From NCBI GenBank assembly GCA_029204225.1, contig CM055092.1:18250886-18314885 (forward strand): DNA of 64,000 bases, given 5' to 3'. Below the pieces are notes generated by a model. It saw only the letters and a list, made by a program, of their open reading frames with translations. It had not been told where the DNA came from and made no database searches. A program made the position numbers and the translations under genes. The stretch comes from Diphasiastrum complanatum (taxonomy: Eukaryota > Streptophyta > Lycopodiopsida > Lycopodiales > Lycopodiaceae). Shown here piece by piece: positions 22,885-34,060 of the stretch (position 1 is its first letter; every line of letters starts with the position of its first letter).

Positions 22885-23475
22885 CTTGTAATTGTGTGTT
22901 GTCCTTGGAGGGAGCTAATAGTTAGGTGGGGCTTTTATCAATAACTTCTAGATTGTTCTTGAGGAAGGAACTCATTACAAGATAGAATCTTGGAGATATC
23001 TTCCAGCCACAAAGTAGATAATTATGCCATGCAAGCTTTGAGTCCTAATTTTGGCGGCCAAATAAGCTAGACTCGTCTCCTTTGCTAGAGGAATCGTGAA
23101 GACTTTTAGTGCTTAAATTTCTTGATAGAATGCTTTTATCATGGTAGCATATGATAGGGCACAAGAAAGCTCTCAAAAAGAAGCTCCAAGATCTCTTAAA
23201 ACTCTGAATTACAAGATGAACAATAGCCTCCAAATTTAGCACACCCTTAGCTATTTATAGTGATCATTTGTGCTTCTATTATAAGTTTGGCATCTTATTT
23301 AACTATATTGAGCCTTACAACCATCATTACAATCTCGCTATTCACAAATATAGCGAGGTTGTTCGAGCCAATTTTTTAACTATCCTAATGACTAGTTCTA
23401 ATCTAATTTAGCTCCATGGCCATATTTGGCAATTCACTAGTGTGATCATGGGCTAATTAGATGCATCACATGACA
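22885..23475 (-). repeat. 3' LTR of minus-strand copia element
   Basis: On the minus strand TGTCATGTGATGC opens at 23475 immediately after a polypurine tract, and a TATA box (CTATAAATAG near 23265) lies inside. The other end, TGTAGTCC-like on the plus strand, is shared with repeats starting near 29711 and 43224, so the lower boundary near 22885 is approximate. The element it belongs to is the gag-protease-integrase relic at 23516-24467. Confidence 0.6.
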
Positions 23476-23486
23476 CTCCCCCTACT
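23476..23486 (-). other. Copia polypurine tract
   Basis: AGTAGGGGGAG on the minus strand directly before the LTR start, a typical copia plus-strand primer. Confidence 0.75.
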
Positions 23487-23515
23487 TTGATCATTTTTGC
23501 CCTCAAAAATGAAGG

Positions 23516-24467
23516 TCATGTAGTCCTTTGTTGAGTGCGATGTTTCATCCTACCTGTCTGATTTTCGACCAATGCTTTGAAGCTCTTGTAGTTGTCAAAT
23601 GCATCTGATTTCTTCTTCAAGAAGTAGATCCATGGCTTACGTGACATATCATCAATAAAGGTCATGAAATAGAAGGCTTTACCTAAGGACATGGTCCTCA
23701 TAGGCCCGCATAAATCTGTGTGAATTAAATCCAGGATGTTCTTTGCTCTTGCAAAGGGACCAAGCCTCTTATGCCACAACTCAGTTTGCGATGGAATGGA
23801 CGATACAAGTCCATGTTGCCCCTTGATTGTAGCATTCAACCTGTACAATTTTGTATTGGGCTCTCTTACTTCATCCGCAATAACTTTGAACTTTTGGTTC
23901 ACATCCTTCACAAAGCAACGATCATGGGCGAATTTTACTTTCAAATTTTGATCAGTAATGACTCCAACAGAAAGCAGATTTTTCTTCAAACCTGGTACGT
24001 AAAGTACCTCCCTGATCATCCTTCTTTTGCCATCAGGTAGTTGGATTAAACGGTGCCTATCCCCTTAATCTTGCACACCTCGCCATTTGCTTGGGAAACG
24101 GACATTCCATTATCCAACACTTTCATGCTACTGAACCAATTCTTGTTACTTGTCATGTGTCTTGTGGCTCCCGAGTCAATATACCATGCTTGATCATCTT
24201 GATTAGATGACAATGCATATATGAAGATGCTAGAGTCTTCAAACTCACCCTCATCGACAAGGTTACCTGCTTGTTTTGGTTTTCCCTTGTCTTGTTCCGC
24301 CAGGAATTTGCGACATTCACTCTTCCAATGGCCCTTTTTACCACAATGGAAGCACTTGCCTTTCTTCTTGGTCTTATTGGAAGATCCCTCATCCTCCTGA
24401 GACTTGACAAATTGCTGCTTAGACTTCTTCTTGCCCTTGCCCTTGTCTTATTTTTGGCGTGTCGCAA
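23516..24467 (-). pseudogene. Ty1/copia zinc knuckle, protease and integrase relic
   Basis: In order on the minus strand: a zinc knuckle CFHCGKKGHWKSEC (about 24360-24320), protease WYIDSGATRHMTSNKNWFSS with an intact DSGA triplet (about 24190-24130), the segment EVLYVPGLKKNLLSVGVITD, TELWHKRLG, and the start of the integrase core LIHTDLCGPMRTM with FIDDMSRKPWIYFLKKKSDA. The zinc-binding end of the pre-integrase domain is deleted between LWHKRLG and the core. A stop and a frameshift separate protease from integrase. The rest of integrase and all of the reverse transcriptase and RNase H are missing, so the element has a large internal deletion before its LTR. Confidence 0.85.
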
Positions 24468-24619
24468 GTGTTTGATCGTGAGTATTTTGACGTCTAGCTT
24501 TCACCATTTCTCACCGTTGCTGATGTCTGTTTCAATCTTCCAATTTGCGCAATCCAACGCCTTCTCTTTCACTTTGTCTTTTGCAGATTTGAGCATCTTT
24601 GGATCGATTGAGGGCGATT

Positions 24620-25236
24620 GACAGCGATCAGTGCTTGAGGGCTTCAAGATCAATGCTTGAAGGTGCTTGAAGATCATTGTTTGAGGTTGGTGTTTGATTT
24701 TTGTTTGTTTTACTTTTTGTTTGTTTGTTTGAGGTTGATGTTTGTTTGTTTGAGATTGATGTTTGTTTGTTTGTTCGAAGAGGAGATAGAGAGTGTGAAT
24801 GATAAAAAGAGATGAAGAGAGTGTGTGTGTGTGTTTAAATTTTGCATTGATTTAAAATGGTTTTGAATGGTCTTGTAATAGATTATTAGTATTATTTAGG
24901 ATAGTAGATTTATGATTATTATATTTGTAATTTGTGAGAGAAAGAGAGAGAAGAGGTGAAGTGTACATGTATGGTTGAAGATATTGAAAGATTTTGGATT
25001 CTTTTTTTTTATAATAAAGTTTTAAGAGAGAGAGAGAGAGAGAGTTTTCTATAATAGATTGTGATAGTGTTTATAATAGATTAGTTTTTGATAGTTTATA
25101 ATAGATTGTTAGAATTATTTGAGATAATGTTTAGCATTTTGCAATGATGTAGAATTTAAGATTATAGATAAATACATAATCTATGGTAGTAATAGATTGT
25201 TAGATTTTTATTTATTTAAGACTAAGAATGATAGAT

Positions 25237-25240
<4 letters not shown>
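24620..25240. other. Low-complexity TG/TTTG-rich stretch
   Basis: Contains GTTTGTTTGTTTG repeats near 24720-24780 and short GA runs. No gene. Confidence 0.6.
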
Positions 25241-25295
<55 letters not shown>

Positions 25296-25346
25296 TGTTT
25301 TTTTTTGGTAAACATGTTAATCATTCTACATTGATTTAAGGTTTAA

Positions 25347-25402
<56 letters not shown>

Positions 25403-25681
25403 AGAGATAGAAAAGAGAGAAAAGGGAAGAAGTGTGTATGTATTGTGTCTTGCATTTTGAATTTAAGATAATGAAGACAGAGAGAGAGTGTGTGTGTGAT
25501 TTGATTAAGATTTAGGGCAGTAGATGAATAGATTGTGTGTGTGTGTGTGTGTTTGTGAACATGTTTAACATTTTACATTGATTTAAGATTTAAGATTTGA
25601 GAGAGAGAGAGAGAGAGAGAGGGGGGTGGGGGGTTGAGAGAGACAGGGAGGGGGGGGTTGTGTTTTGCATTTTGAATTTAA

Positions 25682-25767
<86 letters not shown>

Positions 25768-25774
25768 TGTGTGT
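25241..25774. repeat. Compound GA/GT microsatellite block
   Basis: GA tracts at 25241-25292, 25352-25399, 25598-25622 and 25685-25733, the last passing into a GT tract to 25774. TTTAAGATTTGAGAGA recurs before two of the tracts (about 25340 and 25585), so the block grew by larger duplications as well as by slippage. Confidence 0.9.
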
Positions 25775-26084
25775 TTTGATTAAGATTTATAGTAGTAGAT
25801 GACTAGATAGTGTTTGATGGTAATTGTATTTTTGAATTTGCTTATAATAATGGTTCAATTGTGTAATGTAATGCTATTTTTTTATTGCTAGTGCATGTGA
25901 CAAAAATATTCAAAAAAAAGAGAGCAAGCGTTTAAAGAGCGAGCAATTGCACGTTTGCACTTAAGCTTCAAGTAAGGTTACTGGTGAGTTTGTGTTGTTT
26001 CAATTTGTTTATTATTAGACTACGTTATCTAACATAGTAAGAAATTAAATGTAATTCATAATTTTCATTTTGTACAAAATCCTA

Positions 26085-26230
26085 GGAAGGTGTGTAGCCC
26101 TTACTTTTCTCCCGTTAAAGGTGAGGTTCTAATCTTTCCAACTTGCATGGAAAAACCTATACGCCGCAGGGAGGGAGTATGTGGTGATTCTGAAATAGGA
26201 CATAAACACAAGGTTCGGGTATTATAATTA
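26085..26230 (+). repeat. Dispersed block following a microsatellite, copy 1
   Basis: The phrases CTAGGAAGGTG, TAGCCCTT, CGTTAAAGG and GCCGCAGGGAGGGAG followed by ATGTGGTGA match 61355-61500 in the same orientation. In both places GA microsatellites lie a few hundred bases or less upstream. It may be the outer region of the CACTA family whose genes adjoin both copies. Confidence 0.6.
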
Positions 26231-26304
26231 TCACATTCAACTCTATCTATAACAATATACATAAAAAATATTGCGATGAATATAAAAAAAAAAATGATAG
26301 ATAA

Positions 26305-27270
26305 TCATAGATCATTCTCATCATTTACATCATTTTCTTCATCACACAAGTCTTGACACTCATCTGAATCTAGGTCTAGGTATAATCGTAAATTTTTAAT
26401 CATGTCTCTTTCATGATGTGAGTTACTCTCATATTCAATTTCCTCTTCTTCTAATTCTATCTCATCCAAACGTGGGGCTCTCAAATTACCCCCAATTTGG
26501 TCTTGTACGATCGTAGGAATCTCATCATTTTCATTTGTACTTTCTTCTCCCATCATTTCGACATCATTTCGAGTTTGGATGAGTGGTTCAGGTTCTTCCA
26601 AAACGTCGTCAAAATTGGGTGGTGGTTTGTCGTGTGTATCCAATTCAACAATATCATTTCCTTCAAACACGCGTCGTTTTCTTGCATTAAGTTGGATCAC
26701 ATACCACCATCTTGGGTCTATTCGATCTGGTTGGAATGTAATCTGCCAAAGAATTAAAAAAAATTAAGTTAGTATTATAAGATTGATACATAAATGATTG
26801 GATTGCGAATATTAATGACACTGAAATTTTAGAGTCTCACTTGTTCGCAATGTTGTGGCAATATTAAAGTGTCATGAGAGTCCATCGATATACATTTTGT
26901 TGAGTCAATTTCAAAAAACTTTAGAGTTATCATTTCTAATCGTGGCATTGCTTCCACGATAGATCACCTTAAACCATTTTACGTCAAAAATAAAATATTT
27001 GTCGTTAGTCTCGCAATCGACTTCATAAATATGTTGCAATGTGCCGACATAGTCTAGGTCATCCGAAATGACATTAGGGTCTCTCGCACTAGAACGACTC
27101 TCTTGTTGAAAGTTGGCCATTATACCACAATCATATGTACGTCGCTTGTTGTCAACTCTCTCAACACGGTAATGGTTCATATGCCCACATGGTAGTGTAT
27201 GATGTATACGAAAACACAAAAAAAAAAACAAATGTGTGTAATTAGAAATACTACAAAACTTTACATACAC
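26305..27270 (-). pseudogene. CACTA element C-terminal domain (DUF4216-like)
   Basis: Two exons on the minus strand: 27270 to about 26830 encodes DDLDYVGTLQHIYEVDCETN then YFIFDVKWFKVI, and 26745-26305 continues with ITFQPDRIDPRWWYVIQLNA and a strongly acidic tail (LEEEEIEYESNSHHERDM). This is the pattern of the DUF4216 domain found C-terminal to plant CACTA (En/Spm) transposases: a Y-G-x-L-x-x-I-Y-E-x-x-Y block, a K-W-F-x core and a W-x-V-V-I block. An intron with AT-rich sequence lies at about 26760-26830. No function beyond association with the transposase is known. Confidence 0.75.
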
Positions 27271-27375
27271 AATATTACACTAACCTTCCATCCACATCCG
27301 CGAACAAATTCTCATTCTAATTCGGTCACTTCTTCTCCGTTTTCGGATGCTTTTAGCATCGTATCAAAAACCCAT

Positions 27376-28266
27376 TCACGAGAGCATTTTGAAGGTAAAG
27401 GCTCCAAAGGTTCGTCGTTCTCCAACGCTCTTCTCAGTTCTTCGATTGATATTTCTTCTTCGTTTCAATGTTATGTTTCTTTCCTTTTTGGCTTCTTCAC
27501 ACCTTGAAATCCACTTTTTCATTTGTCCACAATTATATAATATGAATGTGTCAATTTTCTCTTTTAATTGAGGTGAAAATCTTTTTTGCACACCATTTCC
27601 TTGTGGTACTTCACCCTTAACACGTTCATCTTCTTCTCCACACCACATCTTTGGACTTGTAGGATGCAATTGAGAGATTATTTCGGTGATATAAAACAAA
27701 GATTCCTGTATAAGCCAACTTTCTACAATGCTACCTTCTGGCCTTGTCTTTTGTCTCACAAAGCCCTTCAAAACTTTCATAAAGTGCTCAAGGTAGAACA
27801 TCCATCTCATGTGCACAGGTTCTGCAATTGATACTTCTTCGACCAAATGCACTAGAAGATGAAATTGTATATCCAAAAAGGAAGTTGGGAAATCTCTTTC
27901 CAACAAACATACCATTTCAATCATTTGGATTTTCATGGAATCCAATTCACTATTTTTTATTTCTTTTGAGGAAATCCACTTGCAAGATTGATACTACATT
28001 AGGTTGTTTAACACATAAAAAAATTTAAATATCACATATTTATACAAGTGCTTAAAAAAATATACAAACCTAATCATCGATGACAAATTGTAAAGCGTAT
28101 TTCGGACGTCATCATTGAAGAGACCTCGAATAGAAAGTGGAAGTATGAAATGCATCTTATGCCAATCATGTGATTTCAATCCACTTAATTTACCATCTTT
28201 GGTAAATGACTTGCATAAAGATGGATCTGAGCACTCTTGTGCACTATTGGAGACTCTTAGAAGCAT
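27376..28266 (-). pseudogene. CACTA element DUF4218-like domain
   Basis: 28266 to about 28075 encodes LSGLKSHDWHKMHFILPLSI and VRNTLYNLSSMIRF, and 27945-27376 continues with VCLLERDFPTSFLDIQFHLL, HLVEEVSIAEPVHMRWMFYL and FVRQKTRPEGSIVESWL. This is the DUF4218 region that follows the catalytic part of tnp2 transposases in plant CACTA elements. An AT-rich intron separates the two. It lies directly upstream of the DUF4216-like exons on the same strand, giving the usual order. The catalytic core that should precede it is not adjacent; the matching N-terminal half may be the fragment at 31570-33043, 3.3 kb away. Confidence 0.8.
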
Positions 28267-28938
28267 TGTCCACTTTGAAACACAATGGTTTTACCTTGCT
28301 TTGTCACGCGAACATACCCGCGACCTCCCTGTCTACGGTCATGCATCCCCAAGCTGCATGTTGCTCAATCAAACGCGCTTTAGGATCAATTTCAGCACAA
28401 TCTGAGGCCTGGAGCAGGGTCGCTCTACTGATTCCTGATCTGTAGAGTATTCAAACATGAATTTCCATGGAGAAACGGTGATTTCAGCTCAACTTGACAA
28501 AGTGGCTTTTTTTTTCACCTTTTACTGCAAATCTACTAGGTTAACTGTCTGGAGACAAATCTCTGACATAAACCTCAAAATCTCTCCATGGCTGCTTGAC
28601 AATACAATTAGCTTCCTTCATGTCCTTATGGCATCCAAAACGGTGCACTAACAGCGAAGAAATTACCAGTTATGTGTAGAAAACCGTAACCCCAAACCCG
28701 GTTTCAATTATCAACTAGCTTCAAAATTGTCAATTTTTCACCAAGTTTTACCCTGTCTGATGCTATGCACATGCTACTAATCCCTCTACTGAACTTGGCA
28801 AGCTTCCATAAACTAGAAACCGTGCACCAGTGCTTCTTTTTCCGTCTTCAACCTGTCGTAAACCCTGAACTCTCAGAAGACAATTCTCCCGTAGCTCTCT
28901 TCAACGACGATGCTGTACTATGTACACTCCCTGTACGA
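28267..28938. other. Internal leader of a minus-strand retroelement (inferred)
   Basis: No gene is seen. The interval lies on the internal side of the primer site at 28939, so it is probably the untranslated leader of a truncated element inserted in or next to the CACTA transposase. Confidence 0.35.
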
Positions 28939-28949
28939 CTCTGATACCA
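28939..28949 (-). other. Primer-binding site for initiator tRNA-Met
   Basis: TGGTATCAGAG on the minus strand. The LTR it belongs to should start at about 28950 and extend to higher coordinates. Confidence 0.7.
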
Positions 28950-29219
28950 ACTTAGAATTTGCTTTGCAGAGGAACACAGATCATGCTACACAGTAACATA
29001 GACAGAAAACACTTTCCCCTGCAAGCTCACATAACAACTGTATTTCTCAAAATGAAATTACACTGTACATATAGTTGTTCACTCAGGCAACCCATGCATG
29101 ACCTAGGTTGCCGTTGGTGGGACGCGTGTCCCATCGACTTGCCTCATGGCAAGGCCAACTGATCCTTATCCACTGATAGGACCCACAATACAGTAGCACA
29201 ATGATTCTACTGTAATTCT
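28950..29219 (-). repeat. Putative 5' LTR of truncated minus-strand element
   Basis: Inferred only from the adjoining primer site. No second copy is present in the window and no LTR ends can be set. Confidence 0.35.
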
Positions 29220-29705
29220 AACTGGGATTTGGCACCTTGCGTGTGTAAGCCAAACCTGATGATCACATAGAGATTTGATAATTACAACGTCTAAAGGACT
29301 TTAGGCCTTTTTGCGGGACTTTTAATGTTGTAGGGCCTAAATGTCAAGTTAGTGAATAAAGTTGGGCCTCCCACCAAAATTGGTTCAAATTCAATTTCAA
29401 ATTGATTCCCTCCAATTTTGAATGGGTTCCCACTCTTTTTTAAATATGAATAGTTAGAGAGGTAGAAATGGGCCAATAGAATTTTAAGGCCAAGGTCCTC
29501 CTCTCCAATATAAATATGGCCAAACTCGAATTGCTCCTCGTGTTCAAATCTTCATATCAATATAAGCAGATTGGCTCTCTTGTGGAATGGACTTGTGAAT
29601 GTCCTTGCTCTCTATTCTTTTTCCTCCATCTCTCATGCTTTTGTTGTCTTTGCTAATTGTCAGATCTGAATATTATTGGGATTGTATGTTCGGTGGAATT
29701 CTTGT
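29220..29705 (+). repeat. LTR related to that at 5200-5709
   Basis: Matches the minus strand of 5200-5709 over most of its length: GGGATTTGGCACC, a GCCTTTTTGCGGGACTTTTA core, a TATA box (CCAATATAAATATGG near 29507) and GCAGATTGG further on. The orientation is opposite. No coding region of that family adjoins it, so it is a solo or truncated LTR. Confidence 0.65.
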
Positions 29706-29710
29706 TGCTA

Positions 29711-30316
29711 AGTGTAGTCCTTGGAGGGAGCTAATGGTTCAGTGGTGCATTTATCAATAACTTCTTGATTGTTCTTGCGGAAAGCACTCGATAATCAGAA
29801 GACAAAATCTTGGAGATATCTCCTCAAAGTAAATATATCATATTAATGCCACGTAAGCTTCAAGCTTTTTCTTTTGAGGCTATATTAGGCACCAAACAAG
29901 CTAGATTTGTCTACAGGAATCAAGAAGAGTTTTAGTGGTTGAATTCCTTCGAGAAATCCTTTCGTCAAGATAGTGTGTGCATGCAGATAATTTTGGTCTT
30001 TGATCACTCAAAGAAGGTGTCGAAGTATGGTGCTATATATAACATGTCCAATATATGATGTTATAGTATGGCACTTAATGCTAGCATGGGTCTTTCTTAG
30101 CATAGAAGACAAAGTTCAATCCAACATAGAATTTCCTTCTTGATATTTATAAAATTCTATAATCTATATCGCCTATACAGCCATTCATCAAGACACATCT
30201 TTAAATCTTGGAAATTACTTGCATTTGAGGAAATGATATACAAAATCAAACACATTGGATGATGTTGTCATGGGACACATTGGATGATGTTGTCATAATT
30301 GGCACGTGTGGACCAC
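29711..30316 (-). repeat. Copia LTR-like repeat, second copy
   Basis: About 600 bases closely match 43224-43780 (for example CTTGGAGGGAGCTAATGG, then GCACTCGATAATCAGAAGAC), and the first 180 also match 22885-23060. Orientation inferred from the copy at 22885-23475. A small internal duplication of CACATTGGATGATGTTGTCA lies at 30250-30290. Confidence 0.65.
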
Positions 30317-31460
30317 ACTGATGGGGATGAGAAAAAATGTTTTCGCGGTCACGAAATAGTCGCGAAAGTGAAGCAACCACGATTCAACGCATTTCGGATG
30401 GAGTTCAGATGTGGTCACTGGACACTGCTATCTGAATCACTCCTATAGTCCTCCAAAATGTAGTCAGACACCGCTGATCTACGTTTATAGATTAATGCAA
30501 CATTCAACAAATTCAACCAATGTGCAGAATTGAAATGAATGGGAGAATCAGACACACGAATAACAACAAACACATTTGCATTCAAGATCATACAATGTAA
30601 AAGAAGACATGTGCACAATGGCTACAAGATCATCTATTGATTTTCTTTGATTCTTCAAGCACTGCATGCATATCCACAGAGTGCGTTGGCGTGAGATGTT
30701 TCACAAGTGGATGTTTCGCTTACTAGCAGACTTGTGGATCACTATGGATTCTGATCACAGAACTCGTCTCGCATGCATGCGGACTTCTTGTCTGTATTTC
30801 GTCTTGATTGCTTACTAGCATCAGACTACTTCATCTGTGTATGTTCTCTCAAGTGTCAAGTGGCAAGTGTCATCCAGTAAGTATATAGTCGCTCTATGTA
30901 ACTTTAAGATTAGAGTGATTAAGCATCTAGAACTAATCAAGAAATTACAACAGTGGAAAATTAGCCACGACCTAGAGTGTATCTGTTGACATCATGCCAT
31001 CAGATCAGATATCTGTACTTCTGGGTACTTGCATGATCTTTGTTGGTACTCTTTGGAGCACGAGGACAGAAAAGGTTTTGCGACATTTTTCGTGTTGCAT
31101 CGTTGGTTTCGTTTCCATCGTCTGACTTTCTCATGACACAATAACATATTGCGCAAATTCGATGTCCGTGTCCAACGTATGCTCAAAAATTTCATAATCC
31201 GTCGCAATCCGACACGTCGAGTTCCGACGTCCCAGTAAAAAATCTGAAAATCACAGTCTGGCGATCGGGAAATCTGGGCGGCAACCAATTTTTCAAAGGC
31301 ACGTCGGAGTCCGACATGTCGGATTCCGACTTGCAGACATGGATATGACCTATCACATAAATTTTCTAAGCAAAAATACGTGTCATCGGATGTGGACGTC
31401 GGAATCCGACGTGTGTCGGATTCCGACGCCCACATCAGCATGCCAAAAAGCCATTCACCA
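30317..31460. other. Inserted block with paired GTCGGAATCCGAC palindromes
   Basis: The repeat to the left breaks off at CCACACT where its relative at about 44096 continues differently, and the block then opens CACTGATGGGGATGAG, which resembles the CACT(A/G) end of CACTA transposons. Six dyads with consensus GTCGGANTCCGAC lie at 31201-31213, 31216-31230, 31302-31315, 31318-31330, 31396-31412 and 31415-31427. They come as three pairs about 100 bases apart, each pair with centres 15-17 bases apart. An open frame through the block (30992-31543, minus) is probably incidental. Confidence 0.6.
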
Positions 31461-31569
31461 TGCCATTCCGCTACCCCCATGCGTGGGGGTTGTGGTGTAG
31501 TTCGAGGATTATCTCCTCGCCCTCCAAAAAATTGCCTATTCAACCTTCAAAAAGGATGATCAGGCAGCA

Positions 31570-33043
31570 AGTATTTAGGATGATTTTCATACACCACTTT
31601 TTCTAACATATTTGTGCTATGTCGAGCCTCCAAAAGTGGTTCACAAATATAATATGCATTGTAACCCGATGTGGTTAAACCTGCATAGTTCATAAACCAA
31701 ATTAAACATAAGCTTAGTTAAATATACTCAAACGTCAAACCCAAAAATGGATTAGATTCATTATATAGATACCTGAACATTCGCTTAAACTGGGGTAGTC
31801 ATGCATCGTCCACATTAGAATTCCACGAACAATGAAGTTTTATTGTTGTAAAGGTCTCGAGATGTCGTAGGCGTGAATACCATTCCAAAGAATGCACAAT
31901 TCATCGATCAAAGGTGCAAGATACGCCTCCATGTTCTAAGGCCTTGTACTTTCCTGGAATCAATAAAGCCAATAACAAGTGTCCCATTTTAATACTCAAC
32001 CATGGAGGTATGTTGTAATTAACGAGCACAATTGGCCATGTGGACCAAGTTGACGCTTGAACGCTAAAAGGATTTACGTCATCCATAGCAAGGCCAAATC
32101 TCAAATTACGAGGTTCGTTTTTAAACTTGGGCCATTGGTCTTCAATATGTTTCCATGCAGATGAATCACTTGACACTCGCATCACATCATCCATAGATCA
32201 ATTTTTGACATGCCAATCCATTAGTTGTGCCAAAGATTTACATCAAAATAAACGTTGCAATCATGGGATAATTGGAAAATGTCGTAACACTTTTCGTTGC
32301 ACTTTATCCCCTTGTACGTCATCTCGAAAACGTGAAGCGTTACACACTGGACATTGAAGCTTTTCTGAATGCTCAGCTCTATATAGAACATGGTCTTCTG
32401 GACATGCATGTATTGTGTCGTAATCCATTCCAAGCACGGTCATCATCTTTCATGCTTCTTTTCGTGTTTTAGGTATCACATTTTCTTTCGGAAGTATTCG
32501 ATGCAACAACCTAAAAAAAGAGCAATGTGAGTTGTTAGAAAAGAAAAAAAATTAACTTAACGTAAATATGCTATAAAGTATAATAGTTGTGTTATGCGTT
32601 AAGTACTCGAATAAAGATGCCACGCTACGATCACTCCATTTGTATGTTGCTTGAAGGTTTAGAATAAGAATTGACGTAGCTAGTCTCAAAATGGATGCTC
32701 CAGGATATAGAGGAGTGTCCGCCTCCTTGCGCAATAGAATCTTGTCTTCATCCATCTCAAATTGTTCGTGATCTCCGTTTTCATTAGAAGATGCATGCAT
32801 ATCATCATTCTCATTTGTTTCAAATTAAGATTCAAACATGTTGTGCATTGCTTCATCGTGTTGCACCTCATCATCATAATCATTAGAATCAAGTTGATTA
32901 TTCTCTTTTCCAATTGTGTTTGCCTCTTCAATTTGTCTCATTCTTTGTTTTCTCATGTCTATAAAAACTTGACGTTGATTGTAACTAAACACGGATGGAT
33001 CAACTCCGTGGAATGGCATTCGATGTATTGGCTACACACATGA
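31570..33043 (-). pseudogene. CACTA transposase (tnp2) fragment, copy 1
   Basis: Minus-strand order: acidic N-terminal region (33019-32825), YPGASILRLATSILILNLQA with YKWSDRSVASLFEYL (about 32730-32600), an intron, GMDYDTIHACPEDHVLYRAE and CPVCNASRFRDDVQGDKVQR with VLRHFPIIP (about 32440-32260), then FGLAMDDVNPFSVQASTWST, WPIVLVNYNIPPWLSIKMGH (about 32100-31990), a segment on the Leu-Ile-Pro-Gly turn, and TSGYNA with ARHSTN (about 31680-31600). This is the conserved part of En/Spm-type tnp2, which cuts and pastes the element. Several stops and a frameshift near 31950 show it is inactive. It is truncated at about 31570 where the palindrome-bearing block begins. Confidence 0.85.
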
Positions 33044-33256
33044 AACAAATTTCATAAGTGACATATATAGATTTCATTTTGTTCGATGAGTAAACTGGAA
33101 AAGAAGTGTTAGCATGTGTGACCAAAACACAACAAACACAATGTGTGTTAGTCCAGCGTGGCAATCCATGCAACCATTTTCTTGGCATGTACGCTCCCTT
33201 TTTATGTTATATAAGCACTCTACGTTGGCTGTCAATGTAGCAACATTTCACAACAC

Positions 33257-33257
<1 letters not shown>

Positions 33258-33300
<43 letters not shown>
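33258..33300. repeat. (CT)n microsatellite
   Basis: Uninterrupted CT tract of about 43 bases just before the copia leader repeat. Confidence 0.95.
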
Positions 33301-33304
<4 letters not shown>

Positions 33305-33364
33305 ACATGCTCTCTCTTGGTTTTCCAGCAAGTGTTGTGAGATAACCCAACAAAGGTTATGGGC

Positions 33365-33473
33365 CCACACACATTCATCTTCTTGTGATTTCGGTTTTCT
33401 CTCTTCTGCTGTCCAGTGATGACACCACCAACTGAGATATGGGCTACAACATGCTTGCAATACTCCTCTTGTC
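33365..33473 (+). repeat. Copia leader or LTR-end repeat, copy 2
   Basis: Nearly the same as bases 1-109. Here it is not followed by a gag region. Confidence 0.6.
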
Positions 33474-34060
33474 ATCTACTAACATTAGCTACTCTTCCAC
33501 TTGCACACAATAGCGATATCCCAACCTCATTTTTTGTACATATCGCTCCTGTGCACGTTCTTCACAACGATTTTTTTCCTGTTTGCTTACCTCGATATTT
33601 GCATTTGGCCGTGGGCATGGTCTTTCTGATCTGGTCGTGGGAGCATCCTTAGTGCATTTCTGACTGAGTTTGGAATTTTTGAGAACAATAGTCATTCCCT
33701 ATTTCACCCATTTCCTCATGTTTTTAGAACTACGCAACCCAATGCTAATCTTTTTTATGACCATTATGTTAGATTCATGGATATAGTTAGTATACCTATC
33801 ATCTCCATAGGTCATCTCTCCTTCATGTACTTTACTAATCTTGTCCATTTCTTTGTTCAGTTCAAGCAGTGACTGGATAGGATATATACTAAATTGTTTG
33901 AACAATTTAGAAGCACTACTATGTGTGTTGTCTATAAGAGAAAATATCATTTGTTGAATACAAGACTGGTTTCATATTTTTCCTTTTAGTTCAGACCCCA
34001 CATGATGAGAAAGTTGTAGATTCGGACCCTCGGATTGCCTCATCCTTAGTTCCATCATCC
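33474..34060. other. No recognised gene
   Basis: The end of this interval (from about 33985) is in frame with the following acidic ORF and may be its 5' part after an intron. Confidence 0.3.

Noticed and set aside
30992-31543. 183-codon ORF on the minus strand as a gene
   Set aside because: It runs through the GTCGGAATCCGAC dyads and begins inside the transposase relic; no protein motif is seen.
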